Below are positions 8,633 to 16,202 of a DNA stretch of 64,000 nucleotides, piece by piece. Position 1 is the stretch's first letter. Every line of letters starts with the position of its first letter. The notes beneath the pieces are model-generated. The model did no database searches and was not told where the DNA came from. It saw only the letters and a program-made list of their open reading frames with translations. The translations under genes were made by a program, and so were the position numbers. The DNA comes from Pigmentiphaga aceris (GTDB lineage Bacteria > Pseudomonadota > Gammaproteobacteria > Burkholderiales > Burkholderiaceae_B), in contig NZ_CP043046.1 of NCBI RefSeq assembly GCF_008119665.1, forward strand, positions 4,588,001 through 4,652,000, in the 5' to 3' direction.

Positions 8633-9382
8633 TTACGCCGAGCGCACCAGCACCGGTTTATCTTGATACTGGGCCGGAAACACCTTCTTCAACTGCTCGA
8701 TCTTCGGCTGATCGTTGATCACGATGTAAGGATGATTCGGGTGTCTGACCAGGAAGTCCTGGTGATAGTCATCGGCGGGATAAAACACCTTGTCTGGCTC
8801 GATCGTCGTCGCAATCTTCTGACGGAACAGTTTGGTCTGGTCGAGCTGCGCGATGTAGCGCTCGGCAACCCGACGCTGTTCCGCATCGACCGGGAAGATG
8901 GTGGACCGGTACTGCGTGCCGGTATCCGGGCCCTGGCGGTTCAGCTCGGTCGGGTTGTGGACGACTGAGAAGAAGATCTGCAGCAAGGTGCCGTAGCTGA
9001 CCTGGCTTGGGTCGTAGCTGATCTTCACCGCTTCTGCATGACCGGTTCTGCCGCTGCCTATCGCGTCGTAATTGGCGGTTTTTGCATCGCCACCTGCATA
9101 ACCCGACACCGCATTGCGCACGCCTTTGACGTGCTGATAAACCGCCTGCACGCCCCAGAAACAACCGCCCGCGATCACCGCAACGGCTTCTTTTGCGCCT
9201 GATGTAGCCACTACATCATCTGAGGGTGACGGAATCACCGTGACCAGCTCGGCAGCAGAAGCCGGCAACGCCCGCCAGGCAGCCACGGCACCCAGGCAAG
9301 GTAGCGCCGCGAGCAAGACCCGTCGACGCACGTCGATCGGGGCCGAAGAAACAAGGATGGCATCGCGACGAGGGCTGCGCAT
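8633..9382 (-). CDS. msrA: Exported peptide-methionine (S)-S-oxide reductase
   Basis: Reduces methionine-S-sulfoxide in proteins. The catalytic motif GCFWG is at residues 73-77 (nucleophile Cys74), followed by the family blocks YAGGDAKTANYDAIGSGRTG (110s) and HNPTELNRQGPDTGTQYRS. The first 43 residues form an export signal: a twin-arginine region (DVRRRVLLAALP), a hydrophobic stretch, and a likely cleavage site ASA-AE. Twin-arginine export is possible but not certain. The only other Cys (Cys29) is in the signal peptide, so the mature protein has a single Cys and no resolving cysteine. There is no msrB domain or neighbour. The protein is longer than cytoplasmic MsrA because of the leader. Confidence 0.93.
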   Translation of the reverse strand: MRSPRRDAILVSSAPIDVRRRVLLAALPCLGAVAAWRALPASAAELVTVIPSPSDDVVATSGAKEAVAVIAGGCFWGVQAVYQHVKGVRNAVSGYAGGDAKTANYDAIGSGRTGHAEAVKISYDPSQVSYGTLLQIFFSVVHNPTELNRQGPDTGTQYRSTIFPVDAEQRRVAERYIAQLDQTKLFRQKIATTIEPDKVFYPADDYHQDFLVRHPNHPYIVINDQPKIEQLKKVFPAQYQDKPVLVRSA

Positions 9383-9494
9383 GGATTCAGAATCCTGGAG
9401 AAGTGCCGGGCACCGTGTGCCCGATCAGACGTGAAGGTGAGACAAGAAAAGCTTGCACGCGTTCACTTGTTCACGTGACGGGAGACTGCGCGCG

Positions 9495-9899
9495 TCAGCC
9501 GACCAGCTGCGCCAAGGCACGCTGTGCGTAACGGGTGGACGTGGTCAGTTGCTTGGGTAACGCATCCAGCGCGAACCAGCCGATGGCCGCGTGTTTCTCG
9601 GGTTCGACCACGCGTGGCGTGCCCGTGAAGGCCGAGGTCAGGTACACCGGGGCCAGCCAGTGCTCGCCCTTGTCCGCATCGATCTGATCGACTACGCACA
9701 ACAGCTTGATGTCGTGCAGCTCGATACCCAATTCTTCATTGATCTCGCGGCGCACGGCTAGCTCTACCGGCTCCAGGAAGTCGACCTTGCCGCCCGGCAG
9801 ACCCCAGCAGCCGGCTTCGGGTTCACGCAGGCGTTGGATCAACAGAATCTTGCCGTCTTGCACGATGGCTGCACCGCAACCAAGTCGGGGTTCTTGCAT
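9495..9899 (-). CDS. Nudix hydrolase
   Basis: A 134-residue protein with a complete Nudix box (GGKVDFLEPVELAVRREINE followed by ELGIEL), matching G-x5-E-x7-REU-x2-EE-x-GU. It hydrolyses nucleoside diphosphate linked substrates, such as oxidised nucleotides or ADP-sugars; the substrate cannot be read from sequence. The start is placed at ATG 9899-9897 (MQEPRLGCGAAI) because AGGAA lies just upstream; a longer in-frame reading to 9977 would run into the end of hipA. It lies 74 bases downstream of hipA on the same strand and may be read through from it. Confidence 0.9.
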   Translation of the reverse strand: MQEPRLGCGAAIVQDGKILLIQRLREPEAGCWGLPGGKVDFLEPVELAVRREINEELGIELHDIKLLCVVDQIDADKGEHWLAPVYLTSAFTGTPRVVEPEKHAAIGWFALDALPKQLTTSTRYAQRALAQLVG

Positions 9900-9973
9900 G
9901 GAATATTCCTTGTGGGTCGGGGCGCGGTCGGCAGCACAGCACCAGCCGCTGTTGCTGATCCCGCGCGCTGTTG

Positions 9974-11296
9974 TCAACGCCTTCCGAGCAGTTCCGAGCG
10001 CCCGATTTTTTCGGCCTTTGCGGGCTTGATCGGTAAAGGGTCTGAGAATCCGGCCGCAGCAATAGGATTGTCCAGGCTGGGCAGGCTCCAGGTCTTCTGC
10101 AGCCGCAGGCTGTTCATGCCGTCATTCCACGCATGCAACATGCGTTTGCCGGTTTCGTGAAAAGCCGCGTGCTGTCGCGCGGCGTCAATGACTTGCGGCG
10201 TGACGTGAACGATAGCGTCGCAAATTCGCTCGACGCGTTCGCGTGTCTCTGCCGGCATCACGTTGCAGCGCGTTTGCAGGAAGCGTTCCAGTGCTTTGCC
10301 AGGCATCCAGGTACTGCACCCGTCGACAGGCATGCCAGGCGGGTTCTTGGCGTAATCGTCGTAGACCGTGATGGTCAGCATGTCGTAGATCGGGGCCAGC
10401 TGGATCTGCTTATCCTCGCCGTAAAGCAGGGCAATGTTCTTGGTGTGGCAATCGGCATTGCGCAGGGCATACGTCAACAGCAGCAGATCGGCCAATTGGG
10501 ACAGCGCGGCGTTCTGTTGTTCGGGCTGCGCAACCACGTCCTTGATGCGGCCAACGACCCGCTCCCAGGTGGATTCGTACTTCTGTTCGGGACGCAGCGT
10601 AAGCAGGCTGCACAGATCTTCCATGCCCTTGCGGGTACAGCCATCGTCCTCGATGTCGAAGCGGTGCACGACCAGGGCCTGACCGTCTTCGGACACCTCG
10701 GTAGCGGCAGTTGGGAAGCCTGCCTGGCGCGACACTTCCATGCAAAGGTGCTCGTTCAAGGCAATGCCCGGCAGCCGGGAAGTCGTCCCCTTGATGATGT
10801 AGCGGTCGGTAGCCAGAGTGCCTTTGCCGTGCTCGCCCAGCGTGCTCGGGGAAAGAAACTTTGGAACGACCCCGGAAACGCCAGACACTGCATGCCGTCG
10901 GACAAGCTCGACAAAAGCTTCCTCGGAGTTGTCGCCACGCAGGACGCCGTTCAAGTCAAAAGGCACGGGGGCTTGTGTGGGATCGGCACCGGGCGTTGCA
11001 AGTTTGACGCGCCCAATGGCATTGCGTCCAACCACGGACAGCAGGTTCAGCGGCGAAGCCCCTACGTGTGGGCCAAGCTGTTCCTGAAGAATCGACAGCA
11101 GGAAACCCTCGGGCAGATTCATCCTGAAAAGAGGATGCAGTTCAGGGTAGACGTAGGATTCGGTGCGCACCGGCATCAGCAGGGAGACGAACTGATCGGG
11201 CGCGACGTCCGGGTGGTAGGTCATCACATGACGAAAGCCGTCGGTGGATTCCAAGGTGGCAACCGGCTTGTCATGTACATACACATGCAGCTTCAT
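9974..11296 (-). CDS. hipA: HipA-family serine/threonine kinase toxin
   Basis: A 440-residue HipA-type kinase. E. coli HipA phosphorylates glutamyl-tRNA synthetase and causes persistence; the target here is not known. The N-terminal domain (1-100) includes the LPEGFLLSIL segment. A Gly/Ser-rich loop SGVSGVVPKF (138-147) precedes the ATP-binding lysine (RYIIKG, Lys169). The catalytic loop is NADCHTKN (280-287) and the metal-binding Asp is in APIYDML (Asp305). All expected kinase elements are present, so it should be active. The ATG overlaps the hipB stop codon by four bases (ATGA), showing translational coupling with the antitoxin gene. Confidence 0.93.
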   Translation of the reverse strand: MKLHVYVHDKPVATLESTDGFRHVMTYHPDVAPDQFVSLLMPVRTESYVYPELHPLFRMNLPEGFLLSILQEQLGPHVGASPLNLLSVVGRNAIGRVKLATPGADPTQAPVPFDLNGVLRGDNSEEAFVELVRRHAVSGVSGVVPKFLSPSTLGEHGKGTLATDRYIIKGTTSRLPGIALNEHLCMEVSRQAGFPTAATEVSEDGQALVVHRFDIEDDGCTRKGMEDLCSLLTLRPEQKYESTWERVVGRIKDVVAQPEQQNAALSQLADLLLLTYALRNADCHTKNIALLYGEDKQIQLAPIYDMLTITVYDDYAKNPPGMPVDGCSTWMPGKALERFLQTRCNVMPAETRERVERICDAIVHVTPQVIDAARQHAAFHETGKRMLHAWNDGMNSLRLQKTWSLPSLDNPIAAAGFSDPLPIKPAKAEKIGRSELLGRR

Positions 11297-11595
11297 GAGG
11301 TGCGGCTCCGACGCACCACGTTCCCCTCGTCAGGTGCCTGGGCTTGCCGCTGACGCTCTGCCAATGCGTCGTCCAGGGTGAAGGTGCGTTGCGTCGGCAC
11401 GAAAGAAAGTTCATGCCCCAGGACTTCCAGCAACCGAAGCAACTTGCGGGAACCGAACTCTGCCACGCCCCCGGTTTCAAACCGCGCAAGCGTTGACTGG
11501 CCAAGACCACTGAGGGCAGCCAATTGCTTTTGTGTCATGCCGCGAGCCTGCCGCAACTGCGCGACAGTGCGCCCGAGGGACTGCAGGTTGTCCAT
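11293..11595 (-). CDS. hipB: HipB-family antitoxin, Xre-type HTH
   Basis: A 100-residue protein with a Cro/C1-type helix-turn-helix at residues about 8-62 (TVAQLRQARGMTQKQLAALS, then GLGQSTLARFETGG). The rest is a short polar tail (DEGNVVRRSRTS). It should bind and neutralise HipA and repress its own promoter. The first operator copy begins three bases upstream of its ATG, and three more lie within the next 200 bases. It is the first gene of the hipBA operon. Confidence 0.92.
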   Translation of the reverse strand: MDNLQSLGRTVAQLRQARGMTQKQLAALSGLGQSTLARFETGGVAEFGSRKLLRLLEVLGHELSFVPTQRTFTLDDALAERQRQAQAPDEGNVVRRSRTS

Positions 11596-11597
11596 AT

Positions 11598-11611
11598 GCT
11601 GTATTTGCTAT
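11598..11611 (+). promoter_or_regulatory. hipBA operator copy 1
   Basis: GCTGTATTTGCTAT, reference copy of a 14-base motif found four times between hipB and the methyltransferase gene. It abuts the hipB start codon. Confidence 0.75.
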
Positions 11612-11669
11612 GTTGATCAGGTAAGGATGCAGTGCTTCCAACATAAAAACAAGATTTTGACATTTAAAT

Positions 11670-11683
11670 ATAGCAAATACAGC
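11670..11683 (-). promoter_or_regulatory. hipBA operator copy 2 (inverted)
   Basis: ATAGCAAATACAGC, the exact reverse complement of copy 1, separated from it by 58 bases. Confidence 0.75.
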
Positions 11684-11706
11684 AACTTTGACGACGTCTG
11701 AAATTT

Positions 11707-11720
11707 GCTGTATTTGCCAT
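11707..11720 (+). promoter_or_regulatory. hipBA operator copy 3
   Basis: GCTGTATTTGCCAT, one mismatch to copy 1 and the same orientation; 23 bases beyond copy 2. Confidence 0.72.
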
Positions 11721-11778
11721 AAAGCAGATTAGAAAACCAGATAAATTCTTGGACCAATCGGCAAAACCCAAACTTTTT

Positions 11779-11792
11779 ATAGCAAATAAAGC
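11779..11792 (-). promoter_or_regulatory. hipBA operator copy 4 (inverted)
   Basis: ATAGCAAATAAAGC, one mismatch to copy 2, same orientation as copy 2, and again 58 bases from its partner (copy 3). Confidence 0.7.
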
Positions 11793-11856
11793 ATCAAATC
11801 CGCAGCCTCGGAAGATGCAATACTGGCACTTCAGCAGCCTGCGCCACCGACCATCC

Positions 11857-12486
11857 ATGACACTTTCCCCCGACACCCTGCGCCAGATCAGTGACCTGAC
11901 CCGCACGCATTATCAAGACTCTGCCGAGAGCTTCCGCGAAGGCACGGCCGACCACGATGTCAGTCAGAACATTGCCGCCCTGCTGCGACATATCGAAGGC
12001 ACCGAGCCTTTCACCATCATGGATTTCGGCTGCGGACCGGGGCGTGATCTGAAGACCTTCAGCGGGCTTGGACACCGTGCAGTCGGGCTGGATGGCACCG
12101 AACGTTTTGTCGAGATGGCACGCGACGATTCTGGCTGTGAGGTGTGGCACCAGGACTTCCTGGCGCTGGACCTGCCCGATGCATACTTCGACGGCATCTT
12201 CGCCAACGCGGTGCTGTTCCACATTCCTGCGCAAGAGTTGCCGCGTGTGCTTGGACAACTGCGCGCCACCTTGAAGCCGCGTGGTGTGCTGTTCTGCTCG
12301 AACCCGCGTGGTGACAATCAGGAAGGCTGGAATCGCGGCCGTTATGGTTCATATCACGACCTGGCGGCGTGGCGTGACTTCATGACAACGGCCGGGTTTG
12401 AAGAACTTGAACACTATTACCGGCCGACCGGTTTGCCGCTGGACCAGCAACCGTGGCTGGCCAGCGTGTGGCGGCGCGTGGGCTAA
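11857..12486 (+). CDS. Class I SAM-dependent methyltransferase
   Basis: A 209-residue Rossmann methyltransferase. The SAM-binding motif I is MDFGCGPGRDLKTF (residues 55-68), followed by an acidic residue region (GLDGTERFVEMA) and motif IV (DGIFANAVLFHIP). The C-terminal part (HDLAAWRDFMTTAGFEELEH) is typical of small-molecule or biosynthetic methyltransferases of the UbiE/type 11 group. The start is set at ATG 11857 (MTLSPDTLRQ); an in-frame ATG at 11815 is possible and would extend into the AT-rich hipB operator region. It is divergent from hipBA and could be affected by HipB binding. Substrate unknown. Confidence 0.87.
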   Translation: MTLSPDTLRQISDLTRTHYQDSAESFREGTADHDVSQNIAALLRHIEGTEPFTIMDFGCGPGRDLKTFSGLGHRAVGLDGTERFVEMARDDSGCEVWHQDFLALDLPDAYFDGIFANAVLFHIPAQELPRVLGQLRATLKPRGVLFCSNPRGDNQEGWNRGRYGSYHDLAAWRDFMTTAGFEELEHYYRPTGLPLDQQPWLASVWRRVG

Positions 12487-12606
12487 GGCCAGAGCCAACA
12501 GCCATCGTGCTGCGCCGGTCAATGTGCATTGCCGGCGCAGCAGCACGACCTTGAAACCCTTGTTGAGCAAAAGCGCTACGGACAAAAGTTCTGTTGAACA
12601 AACGCC

Positions 12607-13746
12607 TTACTGGACCACAGTCGCCGGCGTGCGCTGCATCGGCGACTCGTCCGCAGATTCAGTCACCACCTCCGGCATCGACGCCACATGCACCACCCGC
12701 GTCGGGAACGCAAAGCTCACGCCCATTTCAGCCAGGCCATCCATCAATCGGAAATTGAGCGCCTGCTGGATGTCCATGTAAGCGTTGTAGCCCGGGTCGA
12801 GCACGATGTAGACCGTCTCGAAATCCAGGCTGCTTTCGCCAAAGCCCTTCAAGTGCGAGCGGTCGAAACGCGTCTTCGGAATGTCGCGCACGATGCGCTC
12901 GACCAGCTGCGGAATCTGCTTGGCCTGCTCCGAGGTGCAGGTCCGCGTGACCTTGAACTCAAACACAATGCGGCGTTCGGCCAGGCGCTTGTAGTTCTGA
13001 ATGGTGGCACCCAGCATGGCGGTGTTTGCCATCACGATCTGCTCGCCGCCCAGGCTGCGAATGCGCGTGGTCTTCAAGCCCACGTGTTCGACGGTACCTG
13101 CCAGGGAACCGACGACAATGAAGTCACCCACCTCGAATGGCTTGTCGACGGCAATCGACAGCGAGGCAAACAGGTCACCCAGAATGTTCTGCACGGCCAG
13201 TGCCACCGCAATGCCGCCCACCCCCAGGCTGGCGACAAAGGCGGTGATATTGACGCCCAGGTTCGACAGCATGGCCAGCAGCACGATCGCCCACAGCAAT
13301 ACCTTGGCACCCCACATCAGCAGCGAGGACAGCGCGCTCAGCTGCGCGGGCTGACCGCTGGCCCGCCCTTTCAGATAATGCGTCATGCCAAGGCTGATTG
13401 CCCGGCTTCCCCACAGCGCCACCTGCAACACCACCACCACGAACCACAGACTGCTTATCCGATCTGCCCAGCGTGCCGGCAATTCAAGCATGCCCGCCCC
13501 GATCAGGATGGCTGCCAAGCCGATCAGAAAATTGCTGGTTCCGCCAACCACCAGCGCCGCCACGGCGCTGAACAGCGAATCAGACCGCGAGGCGGCGGCA
13601 GTAAATCGGCGGCGCAGGAAACTGACGCCCGCGCGCAGCACCACAAAACTGAGCGAAGCCACGCATAAGGCGAACAGCCAACTCAGCAAGGGAATGCCAA
13701 GGAATGAAGTGTCGTTGAATAGGTCAGTGATGAAGCTGCTGTTCAT
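12607..13746 (-). CDS. MscS-family mechanosensitive channel
   Basis: A 379-residue small-conductance mechanosensitive channel-like protein of the inner membrane. Transmembrane helices occupy residues about 10-190, ending in the pore-lining helix (GVNITAFVASLGVGGIAVAL). The beta domain follows (NILGDLFASLSIAVDKPFEV, GDFIVVGSLAGTVEHVGLKT, TRIRSLGGEQIVMANTAMLG). The C-terminal mixed domain includes FDRSHLKGFGESSLDFETVY. The start is placed at ATG 13746 (MNSSFITDLF), which has an AAGGA ribosome site about 11 bases upstream; a TTG start 48 bases earlier is less likely. It protects against hypo-osmotic shock. Confidence 0.92.
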   Translation of the reverse strand: MNSSFITDLFNDTSFLGIPLLSWLFALCVASLSFVVLRAGVSFLRRRFTAAASRSDSLFSAVAALVVGGTSNFLIGLAAILIGAGMLELPARWADRISSLWFVVVVLQVALWGSRAISLGMTHYLKGRASGQPAQLSALSSLLMWGAKVLLWAIVLLAMLSNLGVNITAFVASLGVGGIAVALAVQNILGDLFASLSIAVDKPFEVGDFIVVGSLAGTVEHVGLKTTRIRSLGGEQIVMANTAMLGATIQNYKRLAERRIVFEFKVTRTCTSEQAKQIPQLVERIVRDIPKTRFDRSHLKGFGESSLDFETVYIVLDPGYNAYMDIQQALNFRLMDGLAEMGVSFAFPTRVVHVASMPEVVTESADESPMQRTPATVVQ

Positions 13747-14127
13747 GCGGCGGGGGGTCCTTTCTGAAAACATGCGTGGGCTGACACACCGCAAGCGGTG
13801 GCGAGCAGATATCCGGGCAGCACAAGGGCGTGACGGAAACGGGGAAGGCGCTTTGCTTGCTTAGCGATGCAAATGCAGAGGCCAGTGCAGATGGCTCGCA
13901 CGGCGTTCGTCGCCTGCAAAGACTTGGGGCAGACCTGCTGGTCGCCGCCTTCATGGATCGCCTTTGAAACAGGCGGGTCCTGCGAATGCCGGTACAAAAA
14001 CCGACTCGCCTTGAAACGCAACGTGGCGAACACGGCGACAGATGGCGTTTCCACCGCACAGCGGGGAAACCGGGTTGAACCAAGGCGGAGCGCACCATAC
14101 CAACGGAGCGCTCCGTATCCTGGGGAC
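13747..14127. other. Intergenic stretch without a supported gene
   Basis: 381 bases between two leftward genes. Overlapping open frames on both strands lack a ribosome site and look compositionally random. One feature stands out: CGGAGCGCTCCG at 14104-14115, a perfect 12-base palindrome just past the stop of the 14128-14484 gene. It has no T run, so it is not a clear terminator. Confidence 0.5.
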
Positions 14128-14484
14128 TTACTGCGTCAACTGCTCGTAGCAACTCGCGTAATAGTCGGCCTCGAATTCCTCGGCCGCCTTCTTGCGCGCG
14201 TCGGGCGTGTCGCGGCGCGTTTGCACGAAGGCATCGGTGATCATCTCGCGCGCCAGCGGGACCGTGCCCTTGGGCATGTCTTCTGTCGCGCGCATCACCT
14301 CTTCCATCGGCACATCACGCTGACGCGCCTCCATGAATGAACGCGCCATCGTGGCCACGTTCAAGCAGGTCTTGCGGGCGTTTTCCGGGCTGGTGGCTGC
14401 CTGTGCGCTGAAGGCAAGCATGAAACCTGCCAACACGAACAAACCACGCTGGCCGGCACCAGCCAGACGGGACGCGTACAGCAT
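14128..14484 (-). CDS. Small secreted protein of unknown function
   Basis: A 118-residue protein with a signal peptide (GLFVLAGFMLAFSAQA, cleavage after AQA at about residue 29). The mature part is about 90 residues, helical and charged, with exactly two cysteines (CLNVATMARSF near its start and YYASCYEQLTQ at the end) that could form one disulfide in the periplasm. The family is not recognised. It follows the ppiC gene by two bases (14487 to 14484) and is clearly cotranscribed with it. Confidence 0.75.
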   Translation of the reverse strand: MLYASRLAGAGQRGLFVLAGFMLAFSAQAATSPENARKTCLNVATMARSFMEARQRDVPMEEVMRATEDMPKGTVPLAREMITDAFVQTRRDTPDARKKAAEEFEADYYASCYEQLTQ

Positions 14485-14486
14485 GA

Positions 14487-14768
14487 TCAGTCTTTACGTG
14501 CGGTGACTTCGAGCAGGTGATAACCGAACTGGGTCTTCACCGGGCCTTGAACCACGTTCACCGGGGCGCTGAACACGACTTCGTCGAATTCCTTGACCAT
14601 CTGGCCGCGGCCGAAGGTGCCCAGGTTGCCACCGTCACGCTTGGACGGGCAGCTGGAGTTGTCCTTCGCCACTTGCGCGAAGTCAGCGCCGCCTTCGATG
14701 GCAGCCTTCAGTTCGTTGCACTTCTCTTCCGTGGACACCAGGATGTGGCGGGCGGTAGCTTGGGCCAT
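14487..14768 (-). CDS. ppiC: Parvulin-type peptidyl-prolyl isomerase
   Basis: A 93-residue stand-alone parvulin, the same size as E. coli PpiC. It catalyses cis-trans isomerisation of prolyl bonds and has no signal peptide, so it is cytoplasmic. Family motifs are ARHILVSTEEKCNEL at the N-terminus, CPSKRDGGNLGTFGRGQMVK in the middle, and KTQFGYHLLEV at the end. It is the first gene of a two-gene unit with the small secreted protein downstream. Confidence 0.94.
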   Translation of the reverse strand: MAQATARHILVSTEEKCNELKAAIEGGADFAQVAKDNSSCPSKRDGGNLGTFGRGQMVKEFDEVVFSAPVNVVQGPVKTQFGYHLLEVTARKD

Positions 14769-14848
14769 GAGTCTTGCTCCTAAAAATTGAACCCTAGAGA
14801 GTAACGCACTCGCGGCAATCGCCGCTCACCGCGCGCAAAAGCGCCCTT

Positions 14849-15967
14849 TCAACACAGTGAATACAGCGTCTCCGATGACACCCGCGCCAGCACCAAGCGC
14901 TCTTCCAAGGTGGTGGAAATCGCATACTCGGGCGACGTGGTGTCGCGCATCACCGGTTCGACAATGGTGTCGCCATGGCAGCTGATGATGGCTGCGACAA
15001 CAGGCGTGTTCGCGTTGCTGCCCCGCCGCACCACAATGGCAGCTTCACCCGATGCCAATTGCACGAAGCAGCCCGGCGGGAAGATGCCGAATTCTTTGAT
15101 CAGCAAGGCGGCAAGCGGATGGCCTTGGCTTTGCAGATATAGCTCGCGCGCCACCTGTTGCGCAGGAATGGCACCCCGATCAGCCCGCCATGCATGCTTG
15201 GCGGCGAACTGGTCGGCGAAACGCAGAATCTGTGCACCATCGGTTGGTGTTTCGATGCCACGCGGGTAACCCTGTCCACTCATCTCTTCGTGGTGCTGCT
15301 CGACCTTGGCAAGCCACTCTTCGTCTACCAATCCCACTTCGCGCAGCATGGCTGCACTGGTCAACGGGTGGGCATGGATCAAGGCGCGATGCGCATCCGT
15401 CAGGGGATCGAGCCGGCCCGCAAGCGTGCCCTGCAGCTCGATGATCGACAGGTTCATGGTCAACGCGGCACACACCAGTCGCAGATGCCGCGTCATCGAC
15501 CAGCCCAGACGCCGCGCCAGCACACTGCAGACCGTGGCGACGTGCAAGGAGTGCACCGAACCATAGATGGCAAAGCGCGTGTAGTCGTGACGAATGATCA
15601 GGAAGATCAGCTGATCCACATTGCGCTCGGTGAGGCTGGCAACGGCCTCTGCAATACCGCGAATGCGCGCGATGAAATCAGCCTCTTCGGGGTGGCTCAG
15701 CAACCATGCCAGCTCCAGTTTCAAAGAGGCGTATCGAACCGGCAACGGCGGCGGCACCTCGACCTCGCCCGTTGGTTTGCTGGCATCTCTGAGATGGACG
15801 CAGCCACCACGCGCAATCAGGTTTTCAAGGATTGAATCGTTCGCGAGAAGATGGCCACGCGCAAGCAGCAATTGCCCCTCGGCGTCATGCACATCCCAAG
15901 GCAGCGGCATGCCCGAACGCACATCCAGCGACGGAATCTCCGCAAGTAAAACCGATCTGATCTGCAC
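14849..15967 (-). CDS. HD-GYP-like domain protein with degenerate HD motif
   Basis: A 372-residue protein related to HD-GYP cyclic-di-GMP phosphodiesterases. The GTG at 15967-15965 is chosen because AGAGG lies six bases upstream; a TTG eight codons earlier is possible. The N-terminal 90 residues form a small domain (LPWDVHDAEGQLLLARGHLL). The core runs from about 120 to 270. The GYP half is preserved (QHHEEMSGQGYPRG; DGAQILRFADQFAA), but where an active enzyme has LHDIGK this one reads LTMNLSIIEL, so the His-Asp metal pair is missing. It is probably a catalytically dead sensor or scaffold. It is a single gene, divergent from the PheA-like gene. Confidence 0.8.
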   Translation of the reverse strand: MQIRSVLLAEIPSLDVRSGMPLPWDVHDAEGQLLLARGHLLANDSILENLIARGGCVHLRDASKPTGEVEVPPPLPVRYASLKLELAWLLSHPEEADFIARIRGIAEAVASLTERNVDQLIFLIIRHDYTRFAIYGSVHSLHVATVCSVLARRLGWSMTRHLRLVCAALTMNLSIIELQGTLAGRLDPLTDAHRALIHAHPLTSAAMLREVGLVDEEWLAKVEQHHEEMSGQGYPRGIETPTDGAQILRFADQFAAKHAWRADRGAIPAQQVARELYLQSQGHPLAALLIKEFGIFPPGCFVQLASGEAAIVVRRGSNANTPVVAAIISCHGDTIVEPVMRDTTSPEYAISTTLEERLVLARVSSETLYSLC

Positions 15968-16202
15968 AGCAATCCTCTGTGGTCCGGCCAACCTCCACAG
16001 GTCTACAGCCGACTGAAGCGCGAGATGCTATCGATTGATTGCGCGTATTTTGTGACTGGCAAGCAGAGTTGAGCCTTGCCAGCAGAGTATTGCGCTGTAG
16101 GACTGACAGGTTGACGAAGAGACGCCATTGGGACATTCCGTGACCCAACCGCCGGGACCTGCCGGTTTTTTTCACGATGGAAAAATCCTTGGAGTCACAG
16201 TG

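Noticed and set aside
10133-11353. 406-codon plus-strand frame
   Set aside because: Antisense to hipA; no motif and no ribosome site.
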